Shown in pieces: positions 39,338 through 49,337 of a stretch of 64,000 nt of DNA. Positions within the stretch are counted from its first letter, which is position 1; each line of letters starts with the position of its first letter. The position numbers and the translations under genes were made by a program. The notes under the pieces were generated by a model that did no database searches, was not told where the DNA came from, and worked only from the letters and a program-made list of their open reading frames with translations. The stretch is from Hyphomicrobiales bacterium (GTDB lineage: Bacteria > Pseudomonadota > Alphaproteobacteria > Rhizobiales > Xanthobacteraceae): positions 1 to 64,000 of the forward strand of contig JAGXQU010000110.1 in the NCBI GenBank assembly GCA_018335895.1, written 5' to 3'.

Positions 39338-40854
39338 CAGACAAGCTCCGGCATTTTGGTCCGCGGTTTGGTTCCGAAGAGATCGACGTCGGTCGCCCCG
39401 GTCGAGCAGCCGTTACCGAAGGAGAAGCCGCAACTTCCGCGCAGGTCGAAGCCGTCCTCGCTCATTTCGCGATGCGCAGTCGGGATGACGAAGCGGTCTT
39501 CGTAGTTGGCGATCGCCATGATCTCGTACATTTGCTCGATCGCCAGACCAGTGAGACCGACCCGTGCGGCAATGTTTTCGTCTGTCACGCCGTCGACCGT
39601 CTTCGCCCGCATGTAGGCGCGCATCGCCATCATACGTTCCAGTCCGAGCGCGACTGGCTCCTCCTTGCCGGCGGTCAAGAGGTTCGCGAGGTATTTCAGT
39701 GGAATGCGGAGGGAGCGCACATCCGGCATCTCGCCGTCATGTCCGATCTTGCCTGCCGCTGCAGCCGACTGGATCGGCGAGAGCGGCGGCACATACCAAA
39801 CCATCGGCAGCGTGCGATATTCCGGATGCAGCGGGAATGCGACCTTCCAGTCCATGGCCATCTTGTAGACCGGCGAGCGGCGAGCGGCTTCGAGCCAGTT
39901 TTCGGCAATACCGTCCGCTCTCGCCTGCGCGATTACTTTCGGATCGTGCGGATTGAGGAATACGCCGAGCTGCGCCTCGTAGAGATCCTGCTCGTTCGGA
40001 ACGCTTGCCGCTTCGGAGATGCGATCCGCGTCGTAAAGCAGCACACCGAGATAGCGGATTCGACCGACACAGGTTTCCGAACAGACCGTTGGTTGGCCCG
40101 CTTCGATGCGCGGATAGCAGAAGATGCACTTCTCGGATTTCCCGCTCTGCCAGTTGTAGTAGATTTTCTTGTACGGACAGGCCGAGACGCACATGCGCCA
40201 GCCGCGACACTTGTCCTGGTCGATCAGGACAATGCCGTCTTCCTCGCGCTTGTAGATCGCGCCGGATGGACATGCCGCGACGCAGGTCGGATTGAGACAG
40301 TGCTCGCACAACCGCGGCAGATACATCATGAAGGTGTTTTCGAACTGGCCGTAAATCTCCTTCTGCACGCCTTCGAAATTGTGGTCGTGCGAGCGCTTGG
40401 AGAACTCACCGCCCAGGATTTCCTCCCAGTTCGGCCCCCATTCGATCTTTTCCATACGCTCGCCGGTAATCAGCGAGCGGGGACGCGCGGTCGGAAACGC
40501 CGACATTTCCGGCGCCTTCTGCAAGTGCTCGTAATCGAACGTGAATGGCTCGTAGTAGTCGTCGATCTCCGGCAGGTCCGGGTTTGCGAAGATATTCGCG
40601 AGTACGCGCCACTTGGCACCGAGCCGCGGCTGGATCTTGCCGTTCTTCTTGCGTACCCAGCCGCCGTTCCAGCGCTTCTGGTTTTCCCAATCCTTCGGAT
40701 ACCCGATGCCGGGTTTAGTCTCGACGTTATTGAACCAAGCGTATTCCATGCCCTCGCGGTTGGTCCAAACATTCTTGCAAGTCACGGAACATGTGTGGCA
40801 CCCGATGCATTTGTCGAGGTTCAACACCATTCCGATTTGAGCGCGGATCTTCAT
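39337..40854 (-). CDS. narH: Respiratory nitrate reductase beta subunit
   Basis: A 505-residue iron-sulfur subunit carrying three [4Fe-4S] clusters and one [3Fe-4S]. Cys groups: DKCIGCHTCSVTCKNVW, CEHCLNPTCVAACPSGAIYK, CRGWRMCVSACPYKK (Trp in place of one Cys, the [3Fe-4S] feature of NarH) and EKCIFCYPRIEAGQPTVCSETC. It transfers electrons from NarI to NarG. The start overlaps the narG stop by four bases. Near-perfect agreement with the family length. Confidence 0.97.
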   Translation of the reverse strand: MKIRAQIGMVLNLDKCIGCHTCSVTCKNVWTNREGMEYAWFNNVETKPGIGYPKDWENQKRWNGGWVRKKNGKIQPRLGAKWRVLANIFANPDLPEIDDYYEPFTFDYEHLQKAPEMSAFPTARPRSLITGERMEKIEWGPNWEEILGGEFSKRSHDHNFEGVQKEIYGQFENTFMMYLPRLCEHCLNPTCVAACPSGAIYKREEDGIVLIDQDKCRGWRMCVSACPYKKIYYNWQSGKSEKCIFCYPRIEAGQPTVCSETCVGRIRYLGVLLYDADRISEAASVPNEQDLYEAQLGVFLNPHDPKVIAQARADGIAENWLEAARRSPVYKMAMDWKVAFPLHPEYRTLPMVWYVPPLSPIQSAAAAGKIGHDGEMPDVRSLRIPLKYLANLLTAGKEEPVALGLERMMAMRAYMRAKTVDGVTDENIAARVGLTGLAIEQMYEIMAIANYEDRFVIPTAHREMSEDGFDLRGSCGFSFGNGCSTGATDVDLFGTKPRTKMPELV

Positions 40855-43800
40855 TCTGCAGCCTCCAGCTTAGGCGCAACCGTTAAGGGTTCGGGTTGGT
40901 CGGCGGTTGGCGTGTCGAGCCAGTCAACCTTCGACATTTTTCGGATGATCACGAACTCGTCGCGATTGGTTCCGATCGTGCCGTAATAGTTGAAGCCGTA
41001 GGATTGCTGAGCATATCCGCCGATCATGTGCGTCGGCTTGACGACTGCGCGCGTGACCGAATTATGGATGCCACCACGTTGGCCGGTGATCTCCGAACCC
41101 GGCACGTTCACGATCTTTTCTTGGGCGTGATACATGAGGCACATGCCGTCCTTCACGCGCTGGGAAACGACTGCGCGGGCGGTGAGCGCACCATTCGAGT
41201 TGTACGCCTCGATCCAGTCGTTATCGACGATTCCGGCCTGCGCCGCGTCGTTCTCGCTGATCCATACGATCGGACCGCCGCGCGACAAGGTCAGCATCAA
41301 GAGGTTGTCGGTATACGTGGAGTGAATGCCCCACTTCTGATGCGGCGTGATGAAGTTCAGGACGATCTGCTTCTCGCCGTTCGGCTTCGATTCGATCACC
41401 GGTTTCACGGCTTTGAGATCGACCGGCGGCCGGTAGACACAGAGCGCCTCGCCAAACGCGCGCATCCAAAGGTGATCCTGATAAAGCTGTTGACGGCCGG
41501 TCAGTGTGCGCCACGGGATCAGTTCGTGCACGTTGGTATAGCCCGCGTTGTAGCAGACCTTTTCGGACTCCAGTCCGGACCAAGTCGGCGCCGAGATAAT
41601 TTTCCGCGGCTGCGCAACCACGTCACGGAAGCGGATTTTCTCGTCTTCCTTCGGAATTGCGAGGTGGGTGTGATCGATTCCCGTCGTCTGTGAAAGCGCC
41701 TTCCACGCTTTCACCGCAACTTCACCGTTGGTTTCGGGTGCCAGCGACAGGATGACTTCCGTCGCTTCGATATCGGTTTCGATTCTGGCTAGACCCTTAG
41801 TCGGTCCTTCCTCCGTGACGACGCCGTTTAAGCGCTTGAGGAGATCGACTTCGTGCTGCGTGTTCCACGCAATGCCCTTCACTGCGTTGCCGAGCTTATC
41901 CATCAAGGGGCCGAGCGAGGTGAAGCGCTTGTAAAGATTCGGATAGTCGCGCTCGACCACCGTAGCGGCTGGCATCGTCTTGCCAGGGATTGGCTCGATC
42001 TCGCCCCTCTTCCAGTCCTTGACGTCGATCGCCTGCGCCATTTCGCCAGCGGTATCGTGCTGGATTGGGGTCAGCACCACATCTTTCTCGACACCGAGAA
42101 TTTCCGGTGCCACTTCGGAGAATTTCTTGGCGATGGACTTGTAGATGTCCCAGTCACTCCGGCACTCCCACAGCGGATCGACCGCTGCGCTGAGCGGGTG
42201 AATGAAGGGATGCATGTCCGACGTGTTGAGATCGTTCTTTTCGTACCAGGTCGCCGTCGGCAGAACGATGTCGGAGTAAACGCAGGTCGTTGACATACGG
42301 AAGTCGAGCGTGACCAGAAGGTCGAGTTTTCCTTTCGGCGCATCCTCGTGCCAGACGACTTCCTTCGGCTTCTTCTTGCCGGTTTCGCCTAAATCCTTGC
42401 CTTGCACACCATGAGTCGCGCCCAGCAGATGCTTGAGGAAGTATTCGTGACCCTTGCCGGAAGAACCAAGTAGGTTCGAGCGCCACACGAACATGTTGCG
42501 TGGCCAGTTGTCCGGATGATCAGGATCTTCGCATGATAGCTGCAACTCGCCCGACTTCAGCGCTTTCGCGACATAGTCCTTCGCCTCGAGACCAACTGCA
42601 GCCGCCTTCTTCGCAATATCAAGTGGATTTTGCTTAAGTTGTGGTGCCGACGGCAGCCAACCCATGCGTTCGGCGCGCACGTTATAATCAATCAGGGCGC
42701 CATCCCACGGACCGGCCGGGGCCGTCGGTGAAAGGATCTCGTCGATGCCGAGCGTTTCATAGCGCCACTGATCCGTGTGCGCGTAAAAGAACGACGTCGA
42801 ATTCATCTGTCTCGGCGGTCTGCCCCAATCGAGACCGAAGGCAAGCGGCAGCCAACCGGATTGCGGCCGTAGCTTTTCTTGTCCCACGTAATGCGACCAG
42901 CCGCCGCCCGACTGGCCGACACAACCGCACATCACCAACATATTGATGACGCCGCGGTAGTTCATATCGCTGTGATACCAGTGGTTCATTGCCGCGCCGA
43001 TGATGACCATCGAACGGCCTCTGGTCTTTTCGGCGTTCAGCGCGAATTCGCGCGCGACCGTGATGATCTGATCGCGCGGCACGCCGGTGATATGCTCCGC
43101 CCAAGCTGGTGTGTAGGGAACGTTATCGTCGTAGGACTTCGCGACATTCGGGTCGCCGAAGCCGCGCTCGAGACCATAGTTCGCGACAAAAAGATCGAAC
43201 ACGGTCGCGACCAGCGCCTCCCCATCTTTCAACCTGATACGCTTGGCCGGTACTTTGCGGACGAGAACGTCCGGATGATCGGTGCCCGCGAAATGATCGT
43301 GCTCGCGGTTGCCAAAGTACGGAAAGCCTACGTCCGCGAACTCATCCTTGCTCATGGCGAAGGTCAGGCGCAGATTGGTTTCCCGCCCGTCAGAGTCCTT
43401 CTCCTCGAGATTCCATTTTCCTTTTTCGCCCCAGCGAAAACCGACCGATCCTCTCGGTGCGACGACGCTTTCAGACGTTTCGTCGAACGCAACGGTTTTC
43501 CACTCGGGATTATTCGTTTCGCCCAGGTTGTTTTCGAAGTCGGATGCCCGCAGCATCCGGTCGGGAATGAGCCGGTCTCCCTGCTTAACGAGCCGAACGA
43601 GCATGGGCATGTCGGTGTACTGGCGGACATACTCTTCAAAATATTCTGCCGTGCGATCGAGATAGAATTCGCGAAGGATCACGTGGCCCATCGCCATGGC
43701 GAGTGCGGCGTCTGTGCCCTGCTTCACCGAGATCCAAAGATCCGCGAACTTCGAGGCTTCCGAATAATCGGGACAGATCACGACGCTCTTGGCGCCGCGA

Positions 43801-44615
43801 TAACGCGCTTCCGTGTAAAAGTGTGCGTCCGGCGTCCGGGTCTGCGGAACGTTAGAACCCCACAAAATCAAAAAGCCGGAATTGTACCAGTCGGCGCTTT
43901 CGGGAACGTCGGTCTGCTCGCCCCAAGTCTGCGGCGAGGACGGCGGCAGATCGCAATACCAGTCGTAGAACGACATGCACACGCCGCCGAGCAGCGAGAG
44001 ATAGCGCGAGCCCGCGGCGTAGGAGACCATCGACATCGCCGGAATTGGCGAGAATCCGATGACGCGATCCGGACCATGCTTCTTTGCGGTGTAGGCATTG
44101 GCAGCCGCGATGATCTCAGTGACTTCATCCCAGGTCGCGCGCACAAAGCCGCCTAGACCGCGCTTGCTGGTGTAGGCTTCGCGCTTGCGCGGATCATCGA
44201 CGATCGAGGCCCAAGCAGCGACCGGAGTGCGCAACAGGCGCGCGTCGCGCCACAACTTCAGGAGACGCGAGCGCACCAGCGGATATTTTACGCGGTTGCC
44301 GGAATAGAGATACCAAGAATAGCTTGCACCACGCGAGCAGCCGCGCGGCTCATGGTTTGGCAGTTCCGGCCGCGTGCGCGGGTAATCTGTCTGCTGCGTT
44401 TCCCAAGTGACGATGCCGCCCTTGACGTAAATCTTCCACGAGCAGGAGCCGGTGCAATTCGCACCGTGGGTCGAGCGGACGATTTTGTCGTGCTGCCACC
44501 GCTTGCGGTAACCATCCTCCCAGCGCCGGTCTTCGTGCGTGACGATCCCGTGACCATCGGAGAAACTTTCGGTCTTGCGCCGGAAGAAGGTAAGGCGATC
44601 CAGAAGATGGCTCAT
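40851..44615 (-). CDS. narG: Respiratory nitrate reductase alpha subunit
   Basis: A 1254-residue molybdopterin subunit that reduces nitrate to nitrite at the cytoplasmic face of the membrane. The N-terminal His50-Cys54-Cys58 motif ([18 protein letters not shown]) binds the FS0 [4Fe-4S] cluster. The Mo-coordinating Asp lies in [20 protein letters not shown] near residue 225. A vestigial non-cleaved start (no typical RR export motif at the very end) agrees with cytoplasmic NarG. The ATG at 44615 has GAGGAAAA upstream. It lies downstream of narK2, with a terminator-like hairpin between. Molybdenum cofactor maturation is served by mogA at 48773. Confidence 0.97.
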   Translation of the reverse strand: MSHLLDRLTFFRRKTESFSDGHGIVTHEDRRWEDGYRKRWQHDKIVRSTHGANCTGSCSWKIYVKGGIVTWETQQTDYPRTRPELPNHEPRGCSRGASYSWYLYSGNRVKYPLVRSRLLKLWRDARLLRTPVAAWASIVDDPRKREAYTSKRGLGGFVRATWDEVTEIIAAANAYTAKKHGPDRVIGFSPIPAMSMVSYAAGSRYLSLLGGVCMSFYDWYCDLPPSSPQTWGEQTDVPESADWYNSGFLILWGSNVPQTRTPDAHFYTEARYRGAKSVVICPDYSEASKFADLWISVKQGTDAALAMAMGHVILREFYLDRTAEYFEEYVRQYTDMPMLVRLVKQGDRLIPDRMLRASDFENNLGETNNPEWKTVAFDETSESVVAPRGSVGFRWGEKGKWNLEEKDSDGRETNLRLTFAMSKDEFADVGFPYFGNREHDHFAGTDHPDVLVRKVPAKRIRLKDGEALVATVFDLFVANYGLERGFGDPNVAKSYDDNVPYTPAWAEHITGVPRDQIITVAREFALNAEKTRGRSMVIIGAAMNHWYHSDMNYRGVINMLVMCGCVGQSGGGWSHYVGQEKLRPQSGWLPLAFGLDWGRPPRQMNSTSFFYAHTDQWRYETLGIDEILSPTAPAGPWDGALIDYNVRAERMGWLPSAPQLKQNPLDIAKKAAAVGLEAKDYVAKALKSGELQLSCEDPDHPDNWPRNMFVWRSNLLGSSGKGHEYFLKHLLGATHGVQGKDLGETGKKKPKEVVWHEDAPKGKLDLLVTLDFRMSTTCVYSDIVLPTATWYEKNDLNTSDMHPFIHPLSAAVDPLWECRSDWDIYKSIAKKFSEVAPEILGVEKDVVLTPIQHDTAGEMAQAIDVKDWKRGEIEPIPGKTMPAATVVERDYPNLYKRFTSLGPLMDKLGNAVKGIAWNTQHEVDLLKRLNGVVTEEGPTKGLARIETDIEATEVILSLAPETNGEVAVKAWKALSQTTGIDHTHLAIPKEDEKIRFRDVVAQPRKIISAPTWSGLESEKVCYNAGYTNVHELIPWRTLTGRQQLYQDHLWMRAFGEALCVYRPPVDLKAVKPVIESKPNGEKQIVLNFITPHQKWGIHSTYTDNLLMLTLSRGGPIVWISENDAAQAGIVDNDWIEAYNSNGALTARAVVSQRVKDGMCLMYHAQEKIVNVPGSEITGQRGGIHNSVTRAVVKPTHMIGGYAQQSYGFNYYGTIGTNRDEFVIIRKMSKVDWLDTPTADQPEPLTVAPKLEAAE

Positions 44616-44712
44616 TGTTTTCCTCGGTCTCTAACGATTTCGGTGGCGGACCGTCTCTCCGCATCGATACCAGTGACGCGGAAAAACTAAATTCAGGGCG
44701 ATGCACTAAGGG

Positions 44713-44748
44713 AAAATACGGAGGCGGCCGACCCGGCCGCTTCCTCCG
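44713..44748 (-). terminator. Hairpin with T-run between narK2 and narG
   Basis: On the minus strand, CGGAGGAAGCGGCCG (44748-44734) pairs with CGGCCGCCTCCG (44730-44719) with a three-base AAG bulge and a three-base loop, followed by TATTTT. It begins immediately after the narK2 stop codon. It has the shape of an intrinsic terminator and could make narGHJI expression lower than, or independent of, narK expression. Confidence 0.65.
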
Positions 44749-44749
44749 A

Positions 44750-46111
44750 TCAACAGGGTTTTTCCGCACCCTTGCGCGCGTAAAACCACCAGTTGATCGC
44801 CACACAGATCAGGAAGAAAAGCGCGGCCCAGTAAAAGAAGGGATTGGGCGAGCCGAACCAGGCGATCGCGTAACCGATCATGAGACCGCAAGCGAAAGGC
44901 CCGTAAGCCGCCATCGCCGCGGTCCAGCCTATCACGCCGCCTGCCTGCCGCGGCGAGAAGATCATCGGCATCTGCTTGAAGGTCGAGGCGTTGCCGATTC
45001 CGGCGAAGAAGAAGAGCCCGAGCATGGTGGCAACGAAATACGGGAACTCTGCCATCGAAGTCGGCGCGGTAAAGAAGGTCACCCCAATTGCGCAGATCAC
45101 CAAGCCGATCCCGGACCAGTGCGTGACCCGCGCGCCGCCAAGCTTGTCCGAAAGCGGACCGGCAAAGACGCGCGAAACCGAACCGACCAGCGGCCCAAGG
45201 AAGGCGTAGGCGAGCGGATCGGGTGCGCCGGGCAAGCCGCCAAAGACTTGCTTGATCAGGAGCGGAAACGTGGCCGACAGGCCCGAGAACGACCCGAACG
45301 TCATGATGTAAAGCAGCGTCATGTTGAACGCGTGCTTTTCCTTGAAGATGTCGAGCTGCACGCGGAAATTGGCGCGTACCGGAACGCTTTTTAGCACAAA
45401 CCAAGCGGCGATCCCGAAGAACAGAATGAACGGCACGTAGATGGCCGTTGCATTCTGCACCCAGACCTGCGCTGTGCTGCCATTCGCGCGGGTAAGGGTT
45501 TGCGAATCGCCAAGCAGGGCTCCTGCCAGCGCAAATGCGATGATCCAGGGAGTTACGAACTGAACGACGCTCACCCCGAAATTGCCGATGCCAGCCTGGA
45601 TCGCGAGTGCGGTGCCCTGCAAACGCTTCGGAAAGAAAAGGCTGGTTGACGGCATGAATGAAGAAAAGTTTCCGCCGCCGAGGCCGGCGAGAAACGCCAG
45701 CGTCATTAGAACCCAGTAGGGCGTAGTCGGATCCTGCACCGCGTAGAACCATCCGATCGCAGGGATCAGAAGAGACAATGTCGAAATCGAAACTACATGT
45801 CTGGTCCCGTACAGCGGGATCAGAAACGTGTGGATGATCCGGAGCGAGCCGCCGGCCAGGCCGGGCATTGCCGCAAGCCAGAACAACTCCGTATTCGTCA
45901 GCTTGAAGCCGAGCGCCGGCAACCTAACGACAAGCGCTGACACGACGAACCAGACAATAAATGCCATGATCAGATTCGCGGTGGTGATGCCCAGCGTCAT
46001 CCAGGCGAGACCTTTTCCTTTCGCCGCCCAGAACGTTTCGTCCTCGGGACGCCAATCCTTGAGCCAGGTAGACTCCGGCTTTTCGCCGGCATTCTCGACG
46101 CGTACGGTCAT
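44750..46111 (-). CDS. narK2: Nitrate/nitrite transporter, NarK2 type
   Basis: A 453-residue major facilitator with 12 hydrophobic segments, closer to E. coli NarK (nitrate/nitrite antiport). Features: FWAAKGKGLAWMTLGITTANL, the conserved Arg in GGSLRIIHTFLIPLYGTR and the nitrate signature GLGGGNFSSFMPSTSLFFPKR. It exports nitrite and imports nitrate during respiration. The ATG at 46111 has AGGAGG upstream. It follows narK1 by 18 bases; in some relatives the two are fused in one protein, here they are separate genes. Confidence 0.92.
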   Translation of the reverse strand: MTVRVENAGEKPESTWLKDWRPEDETFWAAKGKGLAWMTLGITTANLIMAFIVWFVVSALVVRLPALGFKLTNTELFWLAAMPGLAGGSLRIIHTFLIPLYGTRHVVSISTLSLLIPAIGWFYAVQDPTTPYWVLMTLAFLAGLGGGNFSSFMPSTSLFFPKRLQGTALAIQAGIGNFGVSVVQFVTPWIIAFALAGALLGDSQTLTRANGSTAQVWVQNATAIYVPFILFFGIAAWFVLKSVPVRANFRVQLDIFKEKHAFNMTLLYIMTFGSFSGLSATFPLLIKQVFGGLPGAPDPLAYAFLGPLVGSVSRVFAGPLSDKLGGARVTHWSGIGLVICAIGVTFFTAPTSMAEFPYFVATMLGLFFFAGIGNASTFKQMPMIFSPRQAGGVIGWTAAMAAYGPFACGLMIGYAIAWFGSPNPFFYWAALFFLICVAINWWFYARKGAEKPC

Positions 46112-46129
46112 GGCTACCTCCTGAAATCT

Positions 46130-47515
46130 TCAATCGGCATATACGGCAGTGCGCTTCTTGCTGCGGCCCGATGAGCCCTTCGGCGGCGCCAGCGGTTTTG
46201 GCGGCAGCACTTGACCGAACACATCCGCAGCAGGGAGATATTGTGCGCGCGCAAGTTCCGGGACGCGGCGCTTGTCCATGTAGATGATGGACCAGTGCAT
46301 CCAGACCAGCGACACTGCGACAATCACGAAGAGCAACATGAAGCAGCTCGTCCATACGCCGACGATGTCGTTCATGGCGCCGAACCCGATGGGAAGAATG
46401 AAACCACCCAGGCCGCCGATCAGTCCCACGACTCCGCCGACGGAGCCGACCCGTCCGGGGTAATAGACAGGAATGTGCTTGTAGACCGCCGCTTTCCCGA
46501 GACTCATGAAGAAGCCGAGTGCGAATGTTAGGATCGTGAAAGGAATAAAGCCGATCGCAATCGTGAATTCGATCGGTCCGCGGATACCGGCAACGACATA
46601 CTTGGTGGCAGGATAGGCGAGCAGAAAGGTGCAAATCACTGAACCGATAAAGGTCCAGTACATAACGCGACGCGCACCATATTTATCGGAGAGGGTGCCG
46701 CCGAGAATGCGAAATACAGAAGCGGGAATGGAATACGCAGCGCCCAAAAGGCCAGCCGTGACGATGTCGAGACCATAGACGCCTACATAGTAGCGAGGCA
46801 GCCACAAGGCCAAGGCAACAAAGCCGCCAAATACAAAGAAGTAGTAGAGCGAAAAGCGCCACACCTGTAGATTCTTGAGCGGCACAAGCATTGCGGAAAG
46901 TGGTTCAGGTTTGAGTCCTGCTTTCCGGCGCTTTTCAAGTTCGGGATCATCCTTGGTGCCGAACCAGAACACTACCGCCATCACAAGAAGACCGGCCGCC
47001 CAGATGTTGGCGACCATCTTCCAACCGAACGCGACCATGATTACGGGCGCGAGGAATTTGGTAACGGCAGCTCCCACGTTGCCAGCACCAAATATGCCTA
47101 GCGCCGTGCCCTGCTTTTCGATCGGATACCAGCGTGAGACGTACGCAATGCCGACGGCGAACGAGCCGCCGGCAACGCCGACGCCGAGTGCTGCAATCAG
47201 GAATGTAATGAAGTCGTAAGCGAAAGTGAGAAGCCAGGTCGCAATCGCCGCGGACACCATCACCCCGACGTAAACAACCCTGCCCCCATGCTGATCCGTC
47301 CAGACGCCGAGCATTAGCCGGACCAGACTTCCGGTCAGGATGGGCGTGCCGATCAGCAAGCCGAATTGCGTATCATTCAAGCCGAGATCTTTCTTGATCT
47401 GAATGCCGATGATGGAAAAGATCGTCCAAACCGCGAAGCAAACAGTGAACGCAATTGTCGAAAGCCAAAGTGCTGCGTCTTGGCCTTCTGGCGCTTTGTC
47501 TATTCTCGCGGGCAT
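46130..47515 (-). CDS. narK1: Nitrate transporter, NarK1 type
   Basis: A 461-residue major facilitator with 12 hydrophobic segments of the nitrate/proton symport (NarK1) group: NDTQFGLLIGTPILTGSLVRLMLGVWTDQ, GVGVAGGSFAVGIAYVSRWYP and a second nitrate-type loop (GSVGGVVGLIGGLGGFILP). It starts nitrate uptake before nitrite is available for exchange by NarK2. The ATG at 47515 has GGAGG upstream. A FixK/FNR box (47584-47597) sits 69 bases before the start, so it heads the narK1-narK2-narGHJI block. Confidence 0.92.
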   Translation of the reverse strand: MPARIDKAPEGQDAALWLSTIAFTVCFAVWTIFSIIGIQIKKDLGLNDTQFGLLIGTPILTGSLVRLMLGVWTDQHGGRVVYVGVMVSAAIATWLLTFAYDFITFLIAALGVGVAGGSFAVGIAYVSRWYPIEKQGTALGIFGAGNVGAAVTKFLAPVIMVAFGWKMVANIWAAGLLVMAVVFWFGTKDDPELEKRRKAGLKPEPLSAMLVPLKNLQVWRFSLYYFFVFGGFVALALWLPRYYVGVYGLDIVTAGLLGAAYSIPASVFRILGGTLSDKYGARRVMYWTFIGSVICTFLLAYPATKYVVAGIRGPIEFTIAIGFIPFTILTFALGFFMSLGKAAVYKHIPVYYPGRVGSVGGVVGLIGGLGGFILPIGFGAMNDIVGVWTSCFMLLFVIVAVSLVWMHWSIIYMDKRRVPELARAQYLPAADVFGQVLPPKPLAPPKGSSGRSKKRTAVYAD

Positions 47516-47583
47516 TCCATGTCCTCCGGCGTGCTATCCCAATTCTCTAGCGTCAACAGGACATGAATCGGGATGAAGCGCCT

Positions 47584-47597
47584 TTGATTTGAGTCAA
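47584..47597. promoter_or_regulatory. FixK/FNR box before narK1
   Basis: TTGATTTGAGTCAA matches the TTGAY-N4-RTCAA consensus. It lies 69-82 bases upstream of the narK1 start codon, a normal distance for activation around -41. It overlaps the last codons and stop of the DUF2478 gene. Confidence 0.8.
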
Positions 47598-48223
47598 GCA
47601 ACGGAGTTGTTTTCGTTCTCAGCTTGCCGCCCATTTTGCGGCTTTGTAACTCCGGCGCGGAGCGCAGTCTCTGCAATCTCGAAACCGAAACGCAGGCCTC
47701 GGGCGAGACGATTGTCTAGCCACGAACGGACGTATCGAAGATCGGTTACTTCGCAGCGATCCGACAGCTCGCCTGCGAAACATTGCCAAACTTCCAGATT
47801 TCTCCGTGGAACGCCAATAACTGTAGGGAGACCGCGGCAGGCAGCATCCCCGATTAGGTCCCGAAGACCCCTACCCTCTGCTTCGCTGCGTCCGAACTTG
47901 TTGATAATCAGGAGTTCGCAGTCGGCTTTTAGGCCCGCGGCCATAATGGCAGCGGCCGCTACAATTGCTTCGCGGTCCAGACGGCAGCCTCCCGCGTGTT
48001 TGCCGCGATCCTTGGAGAGCTGAAAAATCTGTCCGGTGCCGAGCTCTTCGAGCTCCATATCGCACTTCGCACGATCACGGCGAAAACTGTTCCGCTGCAC
48101 CAAGCCTTGAACGGCTACGCGCTGAGCGCGAAGGCCGTAACCGAGGTCAGATATTACTTTGTCCGCCGCTATCCCGTCGTCGTAGTTCACCGCGAGCAAA
48201 CAGCGAGAGCCTGAAGCCGGCAT
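47594..48223 (-). CDS. DUF2478 family protein
   Basis: A 209-residue DUF2478 protein. The N-terminal block SRCLLAVNYDDGIAADKVISDL and the middle LLIINKFGRSEAEGRGLRDLIGDAACRGLPTVIGV are the family core. I chose the ATG at 48223 with GGAGG upstream; the frame extends 22 codons further without a better site. The family is often found with molybdate transport and molybdoenzyme genes and has a P-loop-like fold; its exact function is unknown. It diverges from the hemerythrin-mogA pair across a FixK box. Confidence 0.85.
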   Translation of the reverse strand: MPASGSRCLLAVNYDDGIAADKVISDLGYGLRAQRVAVQGLVQRNSFRRDRAKCDMELEELGTGQIFQLSKDRGKHAGGCRLDREAIVAAAAIMAAGLKADCELLIINKFGRSEAEGRGLRDLIGDAACRGLPTVIGVPRRNLEVWQCFAGELSDRCEVTDLRYVRSWLDNRLARGLRFGFEIAETALRAGVTKPQNGRQAENENNSVA

Positions 48224-48275
48224 AGAATCCTCCGAACCAATCAAAGCAATTTCTTCGATTTCTCCACCGAAGACT

Positions 48276-48289
48276 TTGATCGAGATCAA
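48276..48289. promoter_or_regulatory. FixK/FNR box between DUF2478 and hemerythrin genes
   Basis: TTGATCGAGATCAA is a full match to TTGAT-N4-ATCAA. It lies 53 bases upstream of the hemerythrin start and 53 bases upstream of the divergent DUF2478 start, so one site may serve both. Confidence 0.85.
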
Positions 48290-48341
48290 GGGCCCGCACT
48301 TTCGCAGCAGCTATTCGGATTGGTGCTTTCCGGAGAGTAAA

Positions 48342-48776
48342 ATGAACCAAACGGCACATCCGGCCCGAAGGCAGCCGAAACGGACAGCAATCAGACATCT
48401 CGCAATCGGCCATGACGCGATCGATGCGGATCACAAGATTATTGTCGATTGCTGCAACCAAGTTGCAGTCTGCGATCTGGCCGAATTCGAGTTTCTAATC
48501 CGTCGCCTCCAGGTCCTGTTTATCGATCACTTTCGGAAAGAATCCGATCTGCTCGCGAGTGTTGGTGGTACGCTTTGCAGTTGCCACCGGGTTGATCACG
48601 AAGAGCTCTTGGCTATTTGCGACCGAGCGAAGAAACTCCACCTGCGAGATGACCGGGCTGCGCAGCGGCTGATACGCCGCGACCTCGCACGCGCCCTTCG
48701 GGAGCATATCGTCTATCGCGACCAGGTTGTCGCGCTTCGTCTCAATTCTGCAGAAAATGGCTGCCGCATGCGATGA
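48342..48776 (+). CDS. Hemerythrin-like diiron protein
   Basis: A 144-residue hemerythrin-type four-helix protein. The diiron ligands are all present in order: His31, His63 and Glu67 (HFRKE), His82 and His86 (HRVDH), His122 and Asp127 (HIVYRD). Hemerythrins bind O2 or NO, or scavenge iron. The Cys-rich helix (VDCCNQVAVC) is unusual. The ATG at 48342 has GGAG upstream. It is coupled to mogA by an ATGA overlap and preceded by a FixK box, so O2 or NO handling during nitrate respiration is likely. Confidence 0.85.
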   Translation: MNQTAHPARRQPKRTAIRHLAIGHDAIDADHKIIVDCCNQVAVCDLAEFEFLIRRLQVLFIDHFRKESDLLASVGGTLCSCHRVDHEELLAICDRAKKLHLRDDRAAQRLIRRDLARALREHIVYRDQVVALRLNSAENGCRMR

Positions 48777-49324
48777 ACTCGATAAAAGAAGAGCCGCTTG
48801 CCGTAGGAATTCTCAACGCTTCAGACCGCGCGAGTGCAGGCATCTACGAAGACGTAAATGGACCGGCAATAGAAACCTACCTTTCGGAAGTGCTGGTTAC
48901 GCCATTTCGATCACTCCGGCGCACGATTCCCGATGGTTTAGAGAGCGTGCGCGACCACTTGATCGATCTGGCCGATACGCAGAACTGCGGACTGATCCTG
49001 ACCGCTGGCGGCACCGGACCCGCACCGCGAGACTTGACCACAGAAGCGACCGAAGCCGTCTGCGCTAAACTCTTGCCAGGATTCGGCGAATTGATGCGCG
49101 CAATCAGCCTACGACAGGTTCCGACTGCAATTTTGTCCCGGCAAACGGCTGGAATCCGAGGGAAGACATTGATCGTCAACTTGCCAGGCAGACCAGCTTC
49201 CATTCGAGTCTGCCTGGACGCCATTTTTCCTGCGATCCCCTACTGTCTCGATCTGATCGGTCAGCCTCGCGTGGAAACCGATCCGGCACGGTGCAAATCC
49301 TTTCGACCGAAGTTAGCCGGCTAG
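48773..49324 (+). CDS. mogA: Molybdopterin adenylyltransferase
   Basis: A 183-residue MogA/MoaB-type protein. The family motifs are VGILNASDRASAGIYEDVNGP, LILTAGGTGPAPRDLTTEA (molybdopterin loop) and LSRQTAGIRGKTLIVNLPGRP. It activates molybdopterin by adenylation before molybdenum insertion, here for NarG. It overlaps the hemerythrin stop (ATGA). The second element of the TGG motif reads PAPRD rather than the more common SPTD or APRD context, which is still in the family range. Confidence 0.9.
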   Translation: MNSIKEEPLAVGILNASDRASAGIYEDVNGPAIETYLSEVLVTPFRSLRRTIPDGLESVRDHLIDLADTQNCGLILTAGGTGPAPRDLTTEATEAVCAKLLPGFGELMRAISLRQVPTAILSRQTAGIRGKTLIVNLPGRPASIRVCLDAIFPAIPYCLDLIGQPRVETDPARCKSFRPKLAG

Positions 49325-49337
49325 CACGGCTCGCTCG

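Noticed and set aside
44616-44712. FNR box directly before narG
   Set aside because: No TTGA-N6-TCAA pattern could be found in this gap; the only clear box is before narK1.
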